NCBI RefSeq assembly: GCF_025370785.1
Contig: NZ_JAMXFA010000027.1
Span: 32,112-96,111, forward strand
From: Laspinema olomoucense D3b
Lineage (GTDB): Bacteria; Cyanobacteriota; Cyanobacteriia; Cyanobacteriales; Laspinemataceae
Reading direction: 5' to 3'
DNA length: 64,000 bases
The notes below the pieces were generated by a model. The model searched no databases. It saw only the letters and a list, made by a program, of their open reading frames with translations, and had not been told where the DNA came from. Made by a program: the position numbers and the translations under genes. This document shows, piece after piece, positions 1-8,850 of the stretch (the stretch's first letter is position 1; each line of letters begins with the position of its first letter).

Positions 1-13
1 CCGTTTTTAATAG

Positions 14-670
14 ATGAGTTACACTCCTTCTACATCCTGGCAAACGGGTGAGGCCAATCATTCTCAAGCCTCAGTGCAACCAGATAAACTGTCAAATTAC
101 GATTTAGTCCTGCGCTGTCAGGAGGGCCTGAGCCCTGACCGTTCTGCGTTTGCTGAACTGCTACGCCGTTATCAGTCTCATGTGGATAAAATTTTGTACC
201 ACTTGGCTCCTGATTGGCAAGACCGGGCAGATTTAGCACAGGAAGTTTGGATTCGGGTTTACCGGAATGTCAAACGGTTAAACGATCCGGTTAAATTCCG
301 GGGTTGGTTGAGCCGAATTGCCACAAATTTGTTCTACGATGAGCTTAGGAAGCGCAAGCGGGTGCGCGACCCCCTCTCTTTAGATGCCCCTCGGATGTTA
401 GAGGATGGGCAGATGGATTGGGAAATAGCTGCGGATGAACCCGGGCCCGAAGATGACTTGACCACTCGCGAATTTTACGACCAATTACGCGCCGCGATCG
501 CCGATTTACCTGAAGTATTCCGCACGACTATCGTCCTGCGGGAAATTGAAGGGTTAGCTTACGAAGAAATTGCTGAAATTACCGGCGTTTCTCTGGGCAC
601 AGTAAAATCCAGAATTGCCCGCGCCCGTCAGCGTCTGCAAGTTCAACTTCAAACTTATTTGGACAGTTAG
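14..670 (+). CDS. sigG: ECF-type RNA polymerase sigma factor, SigG-like
   Basis: 218-residue group 3/4 sigma factor that would direct RNA polymerase to stress promoters. Region 2 lies at about residues 40-110 (LLRRYQSHVDKILYHLAP, then the DLAQEVWIRVYRN core-binding helix and FRGWLSRIATNLFYDELR). A linker rich in acidic residues follows, then region 4 at about 155-215 with the helix-turn-helix YEEIAEITGVSLGTVKSRIA. Length is normal for ECF factors. The ATG at 14 is the first start in the window and no earlier sequence can be judged. The next gene on the same strand is an anti-sigma protein, the usual ECF arrangement and the one known for cyanobacterial sigG. The SigG subtype is inferred from this pairing and from overall similarity recalled from the family. 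Confidence 0.88.
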   Translation: MSYTPSTSWQTGEANHSQASVQPDKLSNYDLVLRCQEGLSPDRSAFAELLRRYQSHVDKILYHLAPDWQDRADLAQEVWIRVYRNVKRLNDPVKFRGWLSRIATNLFYDELRKRKRVRDPLSLDAPRMLEDGQMDWEIAADEPGPEDDLTTREFYDQLRAAIADLPEVFRTTIVLREIEGLAYEEIAEITGVSLGTVKSRIARARQRLQVQLQTYLDS

Positions 671-741
671 GCGTCGGGTGGCGGTGTTTTAAACGCCAGT
701 TTCTCATGTAACTTAACGTTGTATTTTCAACGTTAGACGCC
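670..741 (+). promoter_or_regulatory. Nested inverted repeats between sigG and anti-sigma gene
   Basis: The 165-bp gap between the two genes holds a perfect 8-bp stem (714-721 with 728-735, loop TATTTT) directly inside an outer GGCGTC/GACGCC pair (670-675 and 736-741). There is no U-tract, so a simple terminator is unlikely; it could be an attenuator or RNA-processing site that sets the sigma to anti-sigma ratio. Function is inference. Confidence 0.35.
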
Positions 742-835
742 CAATCTATTCAGATATGATTATTACTAAACAAGCTTGCAGTTGTGATTATTATTCAGGG
801 TGCATTATCCAGTTTGATTTGGTGGTGGTGTTGAC

Positions 836-2818
836 ATGAATCCTAACTATGAATCCCATCACGCTCCCCAAAAACCAGCCCTAGGGGGTTCACGATCTTT
901 TAACTTAAGCGATCGCAATCAGCCAATGGCACTATGGAATTCCGTGACCCCAGATTCAGCCGAACTCGACGATCTGTGCGCCGATAAATTTGAATTACTC
1001 AGCGCTTACCTCGACGGCGAAGTAACTGACAGCGAACGTCAGGAAGTTGAGGGCTGGCTAGAACATGATTCCTCACTCCGAGACTTACATTCGAGACTCT
1101 TAATCCTGCATCGGGGATGGACTTCCCTCCCGGCACCGCTGGAGAGCCAGCCTGTAGAGGTCTTGCTCAAGGGTGTTTTTAGTCGGATTGACGAAATAGA
1201 ACAACCAGAAGCCGTCACCCCCATCGTTACGGCTCACACGGTTGCCGCTATTTCTGCCGATCGCGTTGAGCTGCTCAGTGCTTACCTCGATGATGAGGTT
1301 ACTGAAACTGAACGTCAGCAAGTGGAAACTTGGCTCTCCAGTAATGCCTCACTGCGAGACTTACATTCCAGACTCTTAACTCTGCATCAGGGATGGACTT
1401 CCCTCCCGGCACCGTCGGAGGCGCAACCTGTAGATGCCTTACTTAATGGGGTCTTTAGTCGCATTGATGCCATCGAACAACCAGAAGCCGTCACGCTTCG
1501 GGTGGGCGATCGCGCCGTTGCTGCGATTCCTGCGGATAGATTTGAGTTGCTCAGTGCCTATCTTGATGGTGAGACAACACAGACTGAATCGGAACAAGTG
1601 GAAAGCTGGCTCTCCAGTGATGCTGCACTCCGAAACGTCCATTCGCAACTCTTAACCCTGCATCAGGAATGGGTTTCCCTCCCGGCACCGTCAGAGGTGC
1701 AACCTGTAGATGCTTTGCTCAATGGCGTCTTTAGTCGCATTGACGCCATCGAACAACCAGAAGCCGTCACGTCTCTAGTGGGCGATCGCGCCGTTGCTGC
1801 GATTCCTGCGGATAGATTTGAGTTGCTCAGTGCCTATCTCGATGGTGAGACAACACAGAGTGAATCGGAACAAGTGGAAAGTTGGCTCTCCAGTGATGCC
1901 TCCCTCAGACAGGTCCATTCGAGACTCTTAAACCTCCGTCAGGAATTAGTTTCCCTCCCGGCACCCTTAGAGGCGCAACCTGTAGACGCCTTGCTCAATG
2001 GGGTCTTTAGTCGCCTTGACGCAATCGAACAACAAGAAGCCGTCACGTCTCTAGTGGGCGATCGCGCCGTTGCGGCGATTCCTTCCGAGCAATTTGAGCT
2101 ACTCAGTGCCTACCTCGATGGTGAGGCAACTCACGCCGAATCGGAGCAAGTCGAAAGTTGGCTCTCCCATGATGCCTCCCTCAGACAGGTCCATTCGAGA
2201 CTCTTAAACCTCCGTCAGGAATTAGTCTCCCTGCCAGCACCCTTAGAGGCGCAACCTGTCGATGCCTTACTCAATGGGGTCTTTAGTCGCCTTGACCACC
2301 TCGAACAATTGGAAGCTAAAATTCCCGTGGTTTGTGAAGGTGAAGATGTGGCAATTGCTGCGGGGCGATTTGAATTGGTCAGTGCTTATATCGATGGCGA
2401 GGCAACTCAGAGCGAACGTCATCAGGTTCAAGAGTGGCTCGATCGCGATCCCGAGGTGAAACGCCTCTATTTGAACTTGATTAAACTCCGCGAAAGTGTG
2501 CAAGTTTTGCCAGTTCCGGCGGCGGTACAACCCGTGCAAGAAACGGTGCAGAACTTGTTCCGACGTCTCGATCGCCAGCGTCAGCGGCGGGTTTTATGGG
2601 GTGGCGTCGCGATCGCTGCCTTGGTGTTAGCGGGGCTATCGAGCTTAATTTTCCGAGATCGCACCTACAGCCCTCAAATGGCAACAGTTCCCACAGAAGC
2701 CCCAACACCTTCCGAACGGTTGATGATTGCGTTAAATGGTCCAGTTGTCGAGATTCCAGAAGCTCCGGAAGCCACAGAAACCAAACCCATTGAATCCCGC
2801 GCTCTGTTTGTGGAATGA
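836..2818 (+). CDS. Membrane-anchored anti-sigma factor with six tandem anti-sigma domains
   Basis: 660-residue protein expected to sequester the sigma factor encoded just upstream. After a 49-residue leader, one 92-residue unit is repeated six times (residues 50-141, 142-233, 234-325, 326-417, 418-509, 510 to about 600). Each unit starts with ELLSAYLDGE, the usual opening of anti-sigma (RseA/zf-HC2-like) domains, continues with a second helix of type E..QVE.WL, and ends in QPVDALLNGVFSRIDAIEQ. The Cys/His zinc ligands of ZAS anti-sigma factors are absent. A single transmembrane helix (VLWGGVAIAALVLAGLSSLIF, about residues 600-622) follows, then a short Pro/Glu-rich outer tail. Units 3-5 are nearly identical at DNA level, so the expansion is recent. 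Ordinary anti-sigma proteins carry one such domain. Family placement is confident from motif and context; the consequence of six copies is unknown. Confidence 0.82.
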   Translation: MNPNYESHHAPQKPALGGSRSFNLSDRNQPMALWNSVTPDSAELDDLCADKFELLSAYLDGEVTDSERQEVEGWLEHDSSLRDLHSRLLILHRGWTSLPAPLESQPVEVLLKGVFSRIDEIEQPEAVTPIVTAHTVAAISADRVELLSAYLDDEVTETERQQVETWLSSNASLRDLHSRLLTLHQGWTSLPAPSEAQPVDALLNGVFSRIDAIEQPEAVTLRVGDRAVAAIPADRFELLSAYLDGETTQTESEQVESWLSSDAALRNVHSQLLTLHQEWVSLPAPSEVQPVDALLNGVFSRIDAIEQPEAVTSLVGDRAVAAIPADRFELLSAYLDGETTQSESEQVESWLSSDASLRQVHSRLLNLRQELVSLPAPLEAQPVDALLNGVFSRLDAIEQQEAVTSLVGDRAVAAIPSEQFELLSAYLDGEATHAESEQVESWLSHDASLRQVHSRLLNLRQELVSLPAPLEAQPVDALLNGVFSRLDHLEQLEAKIPVVCEGEDVAIAAGRFELVSAYIDGEATQSERHQVQEWLDRDPEVKRLYLNLIKLRESVQVLPVPAAVQPVQETVQNLFRRLDRQRQRRVLWGGVAIAALVLAGLSSLIFRDRTYSPQMATVPTEAPTPSERLMIALNGPVVEIPEAPEATETKPIESRALFVE

Positions 2819-3006
2819 GGGGATAAACTCCATCGGTTGAGTTGAATGTTTCCAGGGGATGATCAACATCAGGGAGCAGACGGTTAAGGGTGAACTGGAT
2901 TACTCTTGGGATGGGGTCTAGTTGATGTGAACCGCGCAAAGATCATACAAAAATACCAGACATTGGGTGAAAAGAACAAATAAAACAGGTGTTCCGATCG
3001 GCGATC

Positions 3007-3064
3007 GCCCATAGCTAGAGCTACTCCCCTCTCCAAAGGATGGAAATAGACAAAAGCTATGGGC
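3007..3064. repeat. Perfect 10-bp inverted repeat
   Basis: GCCCATAGCT (3007-3016) is repeated inverted as AGCTATGGGC (3055-3064), separated by 38 bp. The block is embedded in HIP1-rich sequence and may be the ends of a small non-coding repeat. No function assigned. Confidence 0.5.
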
Positions 3065-3714
3065 TTTTGCGTGAAACCCTTTATACCCCCTCTCAATCCC
3101 AGGGAAAATTCGGGAGGGCAAAAAATGCTCCTGAATTAGTAGTAACAATTTGATGCCAATCACTTATACCAATGATTTAAACTGCTTATGAGTTCCGTTT
3201 CTGCCCAAGTCTAAGCGGCTTGATGTTTTTTATAGCACTCTCAAAAAAGAAGAGTTTTTCCTACAGTTATAACCGAATCTGATACGGGAAACCGAACTAT
3301 TTATCTAGGCTATCCCTAGAATCTTGGCTCCCAGTTTGGGGGATGAAACTGATGGATGAAAGCCCAAAAGTGTGGTTGAAAACTGGATTGCTGATTTCTA
3401 CGACCTTTTAAAATACGGATGAGCGAGGGAGTCAGGACATTAAAGGTTAAAAACCCTATTTTTTTTACCGAGTCTCTACCCATTCACCACAAAATAATAC
3501 TAGAAAGCCGCTTTCTGGTCCTCTGAATTAAAGGAGCCCAAATTAACCCTTTTGGGCATGGGTTTAGCGGTTAGAAAACAGGTGTCTTAACTGGGTCCTG
3601 AGCAGCTATAGAGGGTTTTTTATCCGTAATTTCACGCAACCCCAGCGCTCCCGGAACCAGAAGTCTAAACCGACTCATGGGGGTCCATAGAATCCGGACC
3701 CGGGGAACATTCCC

Positions 3715-3733
3715 CCAGAGCTTTCCGCTCTGG
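3715..3733. repeat. Hairpin CCAGAGC-TTTCC-GCTCTGG
   Basis: Perfect 7-bp GC-rich stem with a 5-nt loop. It is followed by a second AT-rich inverted pair (ATAAAACT/AGTTTTTAT) rather than an immediate T-run. It could terminate a transcript crossing the gene-poor region, or belong to an unannotated RNA. Confidence 0.4.
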
Positions 3734-4362
3734 AGATAAAACTTTATCCAGTTTTTATCCTTCCGGCTTATTGGCTTATTGGTCCTTCCAGGGCAGGGTT
3801 ATATAAAATTTTTAGATGGAATCCATAGAGCAGTAGCTTTACTAAAGATTTACACACATTTTCCTGTTATCTAGGGAACAATAGGATTGATATCATATCA
3901 ATGACTTTATAGCATCCTCCTTTAGAGAGAACCTCTCAATGTGGATTGCACCCATTGTAGATGCTCTACAGGGGATGACGAGACCCGCTCTTGAATCCCA
4001 TACTTTAAGAAAGCGAAACCCTTACACAGGTTTTCCGTCTTCGAGCAGGGAGGGGGCATTTAGGGGTGAGTGGATTTCCAGATATTCCGTTTGTGGAGGG
4101 CTGGAGAGTCATAGAGTCATCGAAGCCTAACCCGCCTGATTCAGAGTTACCGGGTTACATCCAGCGGTTTAGAAGCCCTTCCTCCCCCATAGAGCAATCC
4201 CTCTGGCGATCGCGATTATTCCCTCGCGGACAAATTTTTTGAGGGGGCTTCATAAAAGTTAACCTCGGGTTGAGGAAGGCGGGAGAAATGGATGGGTGAA
4301 ATTCAGGATAATTTTGAAGCATTTAAACGTCATTCTATTTAGTCTATACAGGAGAGGAACCC

Positions 4363-4908
4363 ATGAATCTTAAACAACTATTACAAGTCGCGATCGCTGG
4401 CGTTGTAGCAATCTCTGTTCCCCTAATCAGCACCCAAAAATCTGTCGCCCAGTCTGCAGCACCGCTGAGTTCCTTTCAGTGTCAGATTTCTGAGGATCAA
4501 CTCTTCGTCACCCTAGCCGTTCGCCAAAATGGACAGGTGTCCGACCCGATGATTGTCTGGAAAACCGAGGAATTTAGCGGAGCAGGATACACCCCGGAAC
4601 GCCGGTGTACAGAGGTCACAAACCGTCTCAATAGCTTGTTACAGGAAAATAACCAGAGTTTGAGCGGACTGTACATGACCGCTGGATTAGTCAATGGTGA
4701 AGCGGTCCTCTGTGCTGTGAGCAGTACCCGAGCCGGTTGTAATACCAGAAATGTGCTGTTTACCCTCAACCATGCCAACCGCCGCAACCCGAGCCAAATG
4801 TTAAGAAATCTGGCCAGTGCTGGCGTCGTGGGGAGCGGGAGCGCGATTCAAGAGTCGGGAGGACAACCCTACGTTGATTTAAACGTCTTAGTCAATCAAC
4901 TCTTCTAA
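4363..4908 (+). CDS. COP23 domain secreted protein (copy 1)
   Basis: 181 residues. An N-terminal signal peptide (KQLLQVAIAGVVAISVPL, cleavage near SVAQS-A) is followed by one COP23 domain, the family named after the 23-kDa circadian oscillating protein of cyanobacteria. Visible family features are F.CQ near the start of the mature protein, the stretch RRCTEVTNRLNSLL, LSGLYMTAGLVNGEAVLCAV and a second cysteine (AGCNTRNVLFTL), giving four cysteines likely paired outside the cytoplasm. The strong Shine-Dalgarno AGGAGAGG six bases before the ATG supports this start. A paralogue follows directly. Molecular function of the family is not established. Confidence 0.8.
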   Translation: MNLKQLLQVAIAGVVAISVPLISTQKSVAQSAAPLSSFQCQISEDQLFVTLAVRQNGQVSDPMIVWKTEEFSGAGYTPERRCTEVTNRLNSLLQENNQSLSGLYMTAGLVNGEAVLCAVSSTRAGCNTRNVLFTLNHANRRNPSQMLRNLASAGVVGSGSAIQESGGQPYVDLNVLVNQLF

Positions 4909-5021
4909 TCCTCCTATCCTTGGAAGTTGTACAAAGCATTTTGCTGGAAATCGCCGATGCTTGGCGAGCTGGAATGGCAAGATTTCAGTGGATTGGTCCA
5001 GTCAGGAAAGAGAACCGAATT

Positions 5022-5558
5022 ATGAGTCTGAAAAAAATGGGCCGATGGGTTGCAGCCCTTTTACTGGCAACCCCAGGAAGTTTACTCCTCTCCCCCAGCA
5101 GTATCGCATCATCCCCCAATAATTCAGTGGTGTCCTTTGAATGCCAGTCCTCGGAGAGCTTTTATGCGATTCGAGCGGTCCGAACTGATGGTTCGGTATC
5201 CGAGTCGATGATTTCTTGGAGAAATCAAGGCTATCAGAGTTCCGATGACTCTCTGGCGACCTGTCAGCAGGTGTCGAACCAACTGAATGCAGTATTGCAT
5301 AACAATGGAAATAGCCTCAGTGGGTTATATCTCACTGTAGGACGAGTCAATGGGGAGATGGTGGTTTGTGCGGTGAATGGGACGGATATCGGCTGTAATC
5401 GCGAGAATGTTTTGTTTAGCTTCAATGGCAATAACCGAGCCGAACCCGCTAGATTGTTGGCGGGATTGCTGGGGACTGATAGCTTAATTAACCTAGTCGT
5501 AGTGGGGAATTTGTTGCAGGATTTTTCCCCCCTGCCTACGCTAATTTTGACCGGGTAG
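5022..5558 (+). CDS. COP23 domain secreted protein (copy 2)
   Basis: 178 residues from the ATG at 5022, chosen because a signal peptide (MSLKKMGRWVAALLLATPG) begins there and AGGAAAGAG lies shortly upstream; a longer in-frame start at 4920 would bury the signal peptide. The COP23 domain shows F.CQSSE, ATCQQVSNQLNAVL, LSGLYLTVGRVNGEMVVCAV and IGCNRENVLFSF, aligning throughout with the gene 113 bp upstream. The two form a tandem duplication that has diverged considerably in protein sequence. Likely periplasmic or exported; role unknown. Confidence 0.78.
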   Translation: MSLKKMGRWVAALLLATPGSLLLSPSSIASSPNNSVVSFECQSSESFYAIRAVRTDGSVSESMISWRNQGYQSSDDSLATCQQVSNQLNAVLHNNGNSLSGLYLTVGRVNGEMVVCAVNGTDIGCNRENVLFSFNGNNRAEPARLLAGLLGTDSLINLVVVGNLLQDFSPLPTLILTG

Positions 5559-5605
5559 TGGAGATTCTGTTTGAACCGCAAGGAGAAAAGAAGTGAGGAA
5601 AGCTT

Positions 5606-5719
5606 ATGAGCTTTATCAAGATAGCCCGCGATCGGTGCGGAACGCGGTGCGATCGCGAAGCTTTGCACCGCCCGATCGCGCCGGTTGCCCACTCCTTGAT
5701 AGTGGAGATTCGTAAATAA
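5606..5719 (+). CDS. Possible 37-residue open frame before a terminator
   Basis: ATG at 5606 preceded by GAGGAAAG, ending at TAA 5719 exactly at the foot of a strong terminator. Against it: the sequence is dominated by overlapping HIP1-like palindromes (GCGATCGC) and the predicted peptide, rich in Arg and Cys, matches nothing I recognise. It may simply be the 3' untranslated region of the COP23 pair. Confidence 0.2.
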   Translation: MSFIKIARDRCGTRCDREALHRPIAPVAHSLIVEIRK

Positions 5720-5753
5720 CCTAGAGAGAGGCGAAACTTTCTCTAGGTTTTTT
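5720..5753 (+). terminator. Rho-independent terminator after COP23 genes
   Basis: 10-bp stem (5720-5729 with 5738-5747, one G-T pair) and an 8-nt loop, followed by six T (5748-5753). A classic intrinsic terminator closing the COP23 transcription unit. Confidence 0.85.
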
Positions 5754-5962
5754 ATTCAGAAAAATAGAGAGAAAATATCACAGGTTACCCAAGCAATCCA
5801 GGCTCTAGGCAGATCCCATCACAAAAGCTCTATCATCCTTCCGGGTTGACCCGGATTAAAATTCGAGGGCCGGGGTCTAACCTATCAGGAAAACACGGGC
5901 TTGAAGGGTTAAAATTTCTTCCGTCAACCCGCTCGATTCAAAACTCTATATTACCCATTTTT

Positions 5963-6955
5963 ATGCTATTATTTTGTCGATTTCCGACTTATTGGGTCGC
6001 CACAACCGGAGCAGTGGCGATCGCCTTGGCGGTGCGGATGACCCTGGCCCTGCCCGTGGTGGCGAGTCGCTCCTTAGCTCCGGAACAGGTGAATGCGATC
6101 GCCTCCCAAACTACGGTGATTATTGCCCAAGGATTACAAGAAGGAGACATCGAAGCCCGCCAAGAATGGAATCCCGGATCTGGGGTGATTGTCGCCCGGG
6201 ATGGCAATACTTACTCGGTCTTAACCGCCCTCCATGTCGTCCGAACCCGAGAAGTGGTTTATGGGGTCAGGACCAGTGACGGCAAAGTGCATCAAGTTGA
6301 TGATGTGGAGACCCAAAGTAATATTATTCCCCTGGGAGAAGAACTAGGGGAGTTCGGCGAGACGATTCAGGGACTCGATCTGGCGATCGTTACCTTTAAC
6401 AGTGATCAAGACTATCCCATTGCGGTGATGGGAGACTCTCCCCATATCGATCGCGGCGCACCCGTCTATATCTCCGGTTGGCCCAATCCGGAAGACGAAA
6501 GCGCCCGCCGAGTCCGCGAGTTCCGGGAGGGAAACCTTACGGACATTGCCAATCCTCCCTCGGATGATGGGGGATACAGCTTGCTCTATACCAACGAGAC
6601 AAAGCGGGGGATGAGCGGGGGACCCGTTTTTAACCAAGAGGGCGAGTTAGTCGGGATTCACGGACGGGGACGCGCTCAGGAAGACCGCTATTGTGTCGAT
6701 CCCGAGTTAAGCCAAAACAATAGTTGCGGGATCCAAACCCTGCATTTTATCGATCGCGTCCAACGGGAGCAACTGGCCCTCTCGTTTGCAGAACCTCCGG
6801 TGAATCCAGAGGTAATCTCCCACGGGATAACCAATATGGAACAGGCGGACACGATTGAAGATATTTATAAAGATTTTACTTTCTTGCGATCGCTCCTGCG
6901 GGATGGCCCCTCTGGGGGTTGCTCCAGCCTCTTACTCGGAGAACCCTGTAATTGA
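5963..6955 (+). CDS. Secreted trypsin-like serine protease
   Basis: 330 residues from the ATG at 5963; an in-frame TTG at 5846 would add 39 residues before what is clearly a signal peptide (MLLFCRFPTYWVATTGAVAI, cleavage after about LPVVAS). The chymotrypsin fold is shown by the triad motifs in order: His in VLTALHVV, Asp in GLDLAIVTF, Ser in GMSGGPVF, plus the GSGVIVA strand typical of the HtrA/S1 group. No PDZ domain follows; the C-terminus is short and has several cysteines. Likely periplasmic or exported. The substrate is unknown. It lies in the same direction as the porin downstream, with a 131-bp gap. Confidence 0.82.
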   Translation: MLLFCRFPTYWVATTGAVAIALAVRMTLALPVVASRSLAPEQVNAIASQTTVIIAQGLQEGDIEARQEWNPGSGVIVARDGNTYSVLTALHVVRTREVVYGVRTSDGKVHQVDDVETQSNIIPLGEELGEFGETIQGLDLAIVTFNSDQDYPIAVMGDSPHIDRGAPVYISGWPNPEDESARRVREFREGNLTDIANPPSDDGGYSLLYTNETKRGMSGGPVFNQEGELVGIHGRGRAQEDRYCVDPELSQNNSCGIQTLHFIDRVQREQLALSFAEPPVNPEVISHGITNMEQADTIEDIYKDFTFLRSLLRDGPSGGCSSLLLGEPCN

Positions 6956-7086
6956 GGCGCCCTTAATTTCCCCATTTGGGGACCGCTTCCGAGAGAATGA
7001 GATGGGAAACACCCTACCCCGTTTCCCTCCTTGATGTGGCATTTTATCCCAGAGACCTTATCCACAGCTTGTTTTATCTGACTCGC

Positions 7087-8838
7087 ATGAAAACCGCTAT
7101 TGCTGGTGTTGTCGTCTTTCTCGTCACGGTGTCGTCCATGAGGGCGATCGCTTCTCCTGCCTTGATGCTCAGGGTAGAACCCTCCCAGGCAGAGGACCGG
7201 CAACGGATTGAACCGACCACAGAAAGTCCCAACGCCCTAGCAAACAGCCGCACCCTGAAGGGTGGGGCTATACAGACGAAGCCTGCCTACGCAGGCTCAT
7301 TGAGAAAACAGGTCTTTGATACCCGCATTTGGGAGCAACTTCCCCCCTCCGGAGATTTCAGGATTCCCTCCCCGGACCTGGATACGGACCCAATGGCGCA
7401 AACGACCTCTGTCTCGCAACTCTCGGATGTGCAACCCACGGACTGGGCATTTCAAGCCCTTCAATCGTTGATTGAGCGCTACCGTTGTATTCAAGGGTAT
7501 CCAGATGGGACGTTTCGGGGCGATCGGGCTTTAACCCGCTATGAGTTTGCTGCCGGGTTGAATGCCTGCCTGGAACGGATGAATGAGCGAGTCGCCAGTG
7601 CCGGGGAACTCATTTCCCGGGATGATTTAACGGCCCTCGAACAATTGCAACGGGAATTTGCAGCAGAATTGGCAACGTTACAAGGGCGAGTGGAAAATTT
7701 AGAGGTGCGAACTGCTGAATTAGAGTCTCAGCAATTTTCCCCCACGGCAGTGTTTGGGGGAGAAGCAATTTTTGCCTTAACGGGAGGAAGTGGGGGAGAA
7801 CCGCCAGGAGAGGGAGAGAATAATCTGGTGTTTTCTTATCTGGCTCGCGTCGGGGTGGTGGCTTCTTTTACGGGGAAAGATCGACTCCGACTAGAGTTAT
7901 CTTCGGGCAATTTTAGCGATCGCGGTTTTGCCAATCCGGAGTCGTTTAATACGGATATGGCATTGCTGTCTTATCAAGGGGGATTTAGCGATCGCCTGGT
8001 CTTGGATAAGTTAGAATATCGCTTTGCCCTTAGCGATCGGGCGGTGGTTACGTTGCGTCCGGTTGGCTTTAGTTTAAGTAGTGTTCTTACCGCTAACTCC
8101 GGCTATTTTGATGCCGGTCGAGGTGCACTGTCCCGGTTTGCTGAAGCGAGTCCAATTTTTAAAATTGGCAGTCTCGATGCTGGTGCTGGGGTGGATTGGC
8201 TACTGAGCGATCGCGTGCGACTACAGGCAGCTTATGGCACTCGCAATAGTAGCAGTCTGACTGAAGGTGGCGGGTTTGTCGGCGCTGATCAGAGTGCGGC
8301 GGGGATACAACTGCTACTCAAACCCACTAATACTGCGATCGCCGGTTTAACTTATGTGAATGCCTACGCCAAAGATGGCCGCCTGGATACTTTCACCGGC
8401 AGCTTTCTGGCGGATACGGGCGGAATTATGGATGAACCGGCCCAGATTAATGCGATCGGGGGTTCCCTGCAATGGCGCTTTCATCCTAACCTCACTTTTG
8501 GTACCTGGGGAGCCTGGATGTTCACCAACTCCACTGTTTCCGATGCCTCTGCTACCACCACTACTTACTTGTTTTCCCTAGGATATTCCGACCCCTTCGG
8601 CAGACCCGGAGATTTACTCGCTTTACTCGTTGGGCAACCCCCTAAATTAGTGGACGGCACCGATTTATTTCTAGGGGAAGACCCAGATACCTCTTTGCAT
8701 TTTGAAACCTTTTACCGCTGGCGAGTCAGCGATCGCATTTCTATTACCCCGGGCATTATGTACATCACCAATCCCGAACATAATGCTAATAATGAAGATA
8801 TTTTTATCGGCACTATTCGCACCACCTTCCGCTTTTAG
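7087..8838 (+). CDS. SLH/OprB-type iron uptake porin
   Basis: Outer-membrane beta-barrel porin of the cyanobacterial SLH-OprB group, 583 residues from the ATG at 7087, where a signal peptide begins (MKTAIAGVVVFLVTVSSM). After an unusual low-complexity segment come an SLH domain (VQPTDWAFQALQSLIERYRC...YPDGTFRGDRALTRYEFAAGL) that docks on peptidoglycan-linked polymer, a coiled coil (LEQLQREFAAELATLQGRVENLEVR), and an alternating-strand barrel ending in the terminal aromatic signature TTFRF. Part of the segment between signal and SLH is encoded by an inserted repeat (7246-7297), adding about 17 residues without breaking the frame. The family is abundant in cyanobacterial outer membranes and implicated in inorganic ion and iron uptake; specificity here cannot be read from sequence. 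Confidence 0.85.
   Translation: MKTAIAGVVVFLVTVSSMRAIASPALMLRVEPSQAEDRQRIEPTTESPNALANSRTLKGGAIQTKPAYAGSLRKQVFDTRIWEQLPPSGDFRIPSPDLDTDPMAQTTSVSQLSDVQPTDWAFQALQSLIERYRCIQGYPDGTFRGDRALTRYEFAAGLNACLERMNERVASAGELISRDDLTALEQLQREFAAELATLQGRVENLEVRTAELESQQFSPTAVFGGEAIFALTGGSGGEPPGEGENNLVFSYLARVGVVASFTGKDRLRLELSSGNFSDRGFANPESFNTDMALLSYQGGFSDRLVLDKLEYRFALSDRAVVTLRPVGFSLSSVLTANSGYFDAGRGALSRFAEASPIFKIGSLDAGAGVDWLLSDRVRLQAAYGTRNSSSLTEGGGFVGADQSAAGIQLLLKPTNTAIAGLTYVNAYAKDGRLDTFTGSFLADTGGIMDEPAQINAIGGSLQWRFHPNLTFGTWGAWMFTNSTVSDASATTTTYLFSLGYSDPFGRPGDLLALLVGQPPKLVDGTDLFLGEDPDTSLHFETFYRWRVSDRISITPGIMYITNPEHNANNEDIFIGTIRTTFRF
7246..7297 (-). repeat. REP core (double hairpin) inserted in frame in the porin gene
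   Basis: A 52-bp copy of the repeat family also found at 31834-31885, 53221-53271, 58291-58344, 58354-58407 and within 61840-61980. It has two adjacent hairpins: one around AAGGGTGGGGCT and one AGCCTGC-CTAC-GCAGGCT. It lies inside the porin coding sequence, in frame, between signal peptide and SLH domain. Confidence 0.8.
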
Positions 8839-8850
8839 GAGACTCATTTT

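Larger units (their letters stand above)
2819..4362. other. 1.5 kb gene-poor region
   Basis: No convincing coding region is visible in this long gap; the short open frames have no plausible ribosome site or recognisable protein. It contains two clear hairpins (listed separately), several HIP1 sites, and just before the next gene a strong Shine-Dalgarno AGGAGAGG (4350-4357). It may contain an untranslated RNA or decayed sequence, but nothing specific can be supported. Confidence 0.5.

Noticed and set aside
836..2818. Six-unit repeat as surface adhesin
   Set aside because: No signal peptide, units open with the anti-sigma motif, the membrane helix is at the C-terminal side, and a sigma gene is adjacent.
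3939..4130. 63-codon open frame in the gene-poor region
   Set aside because: No ribosome site, composition unlike protein, and no recognisable family.
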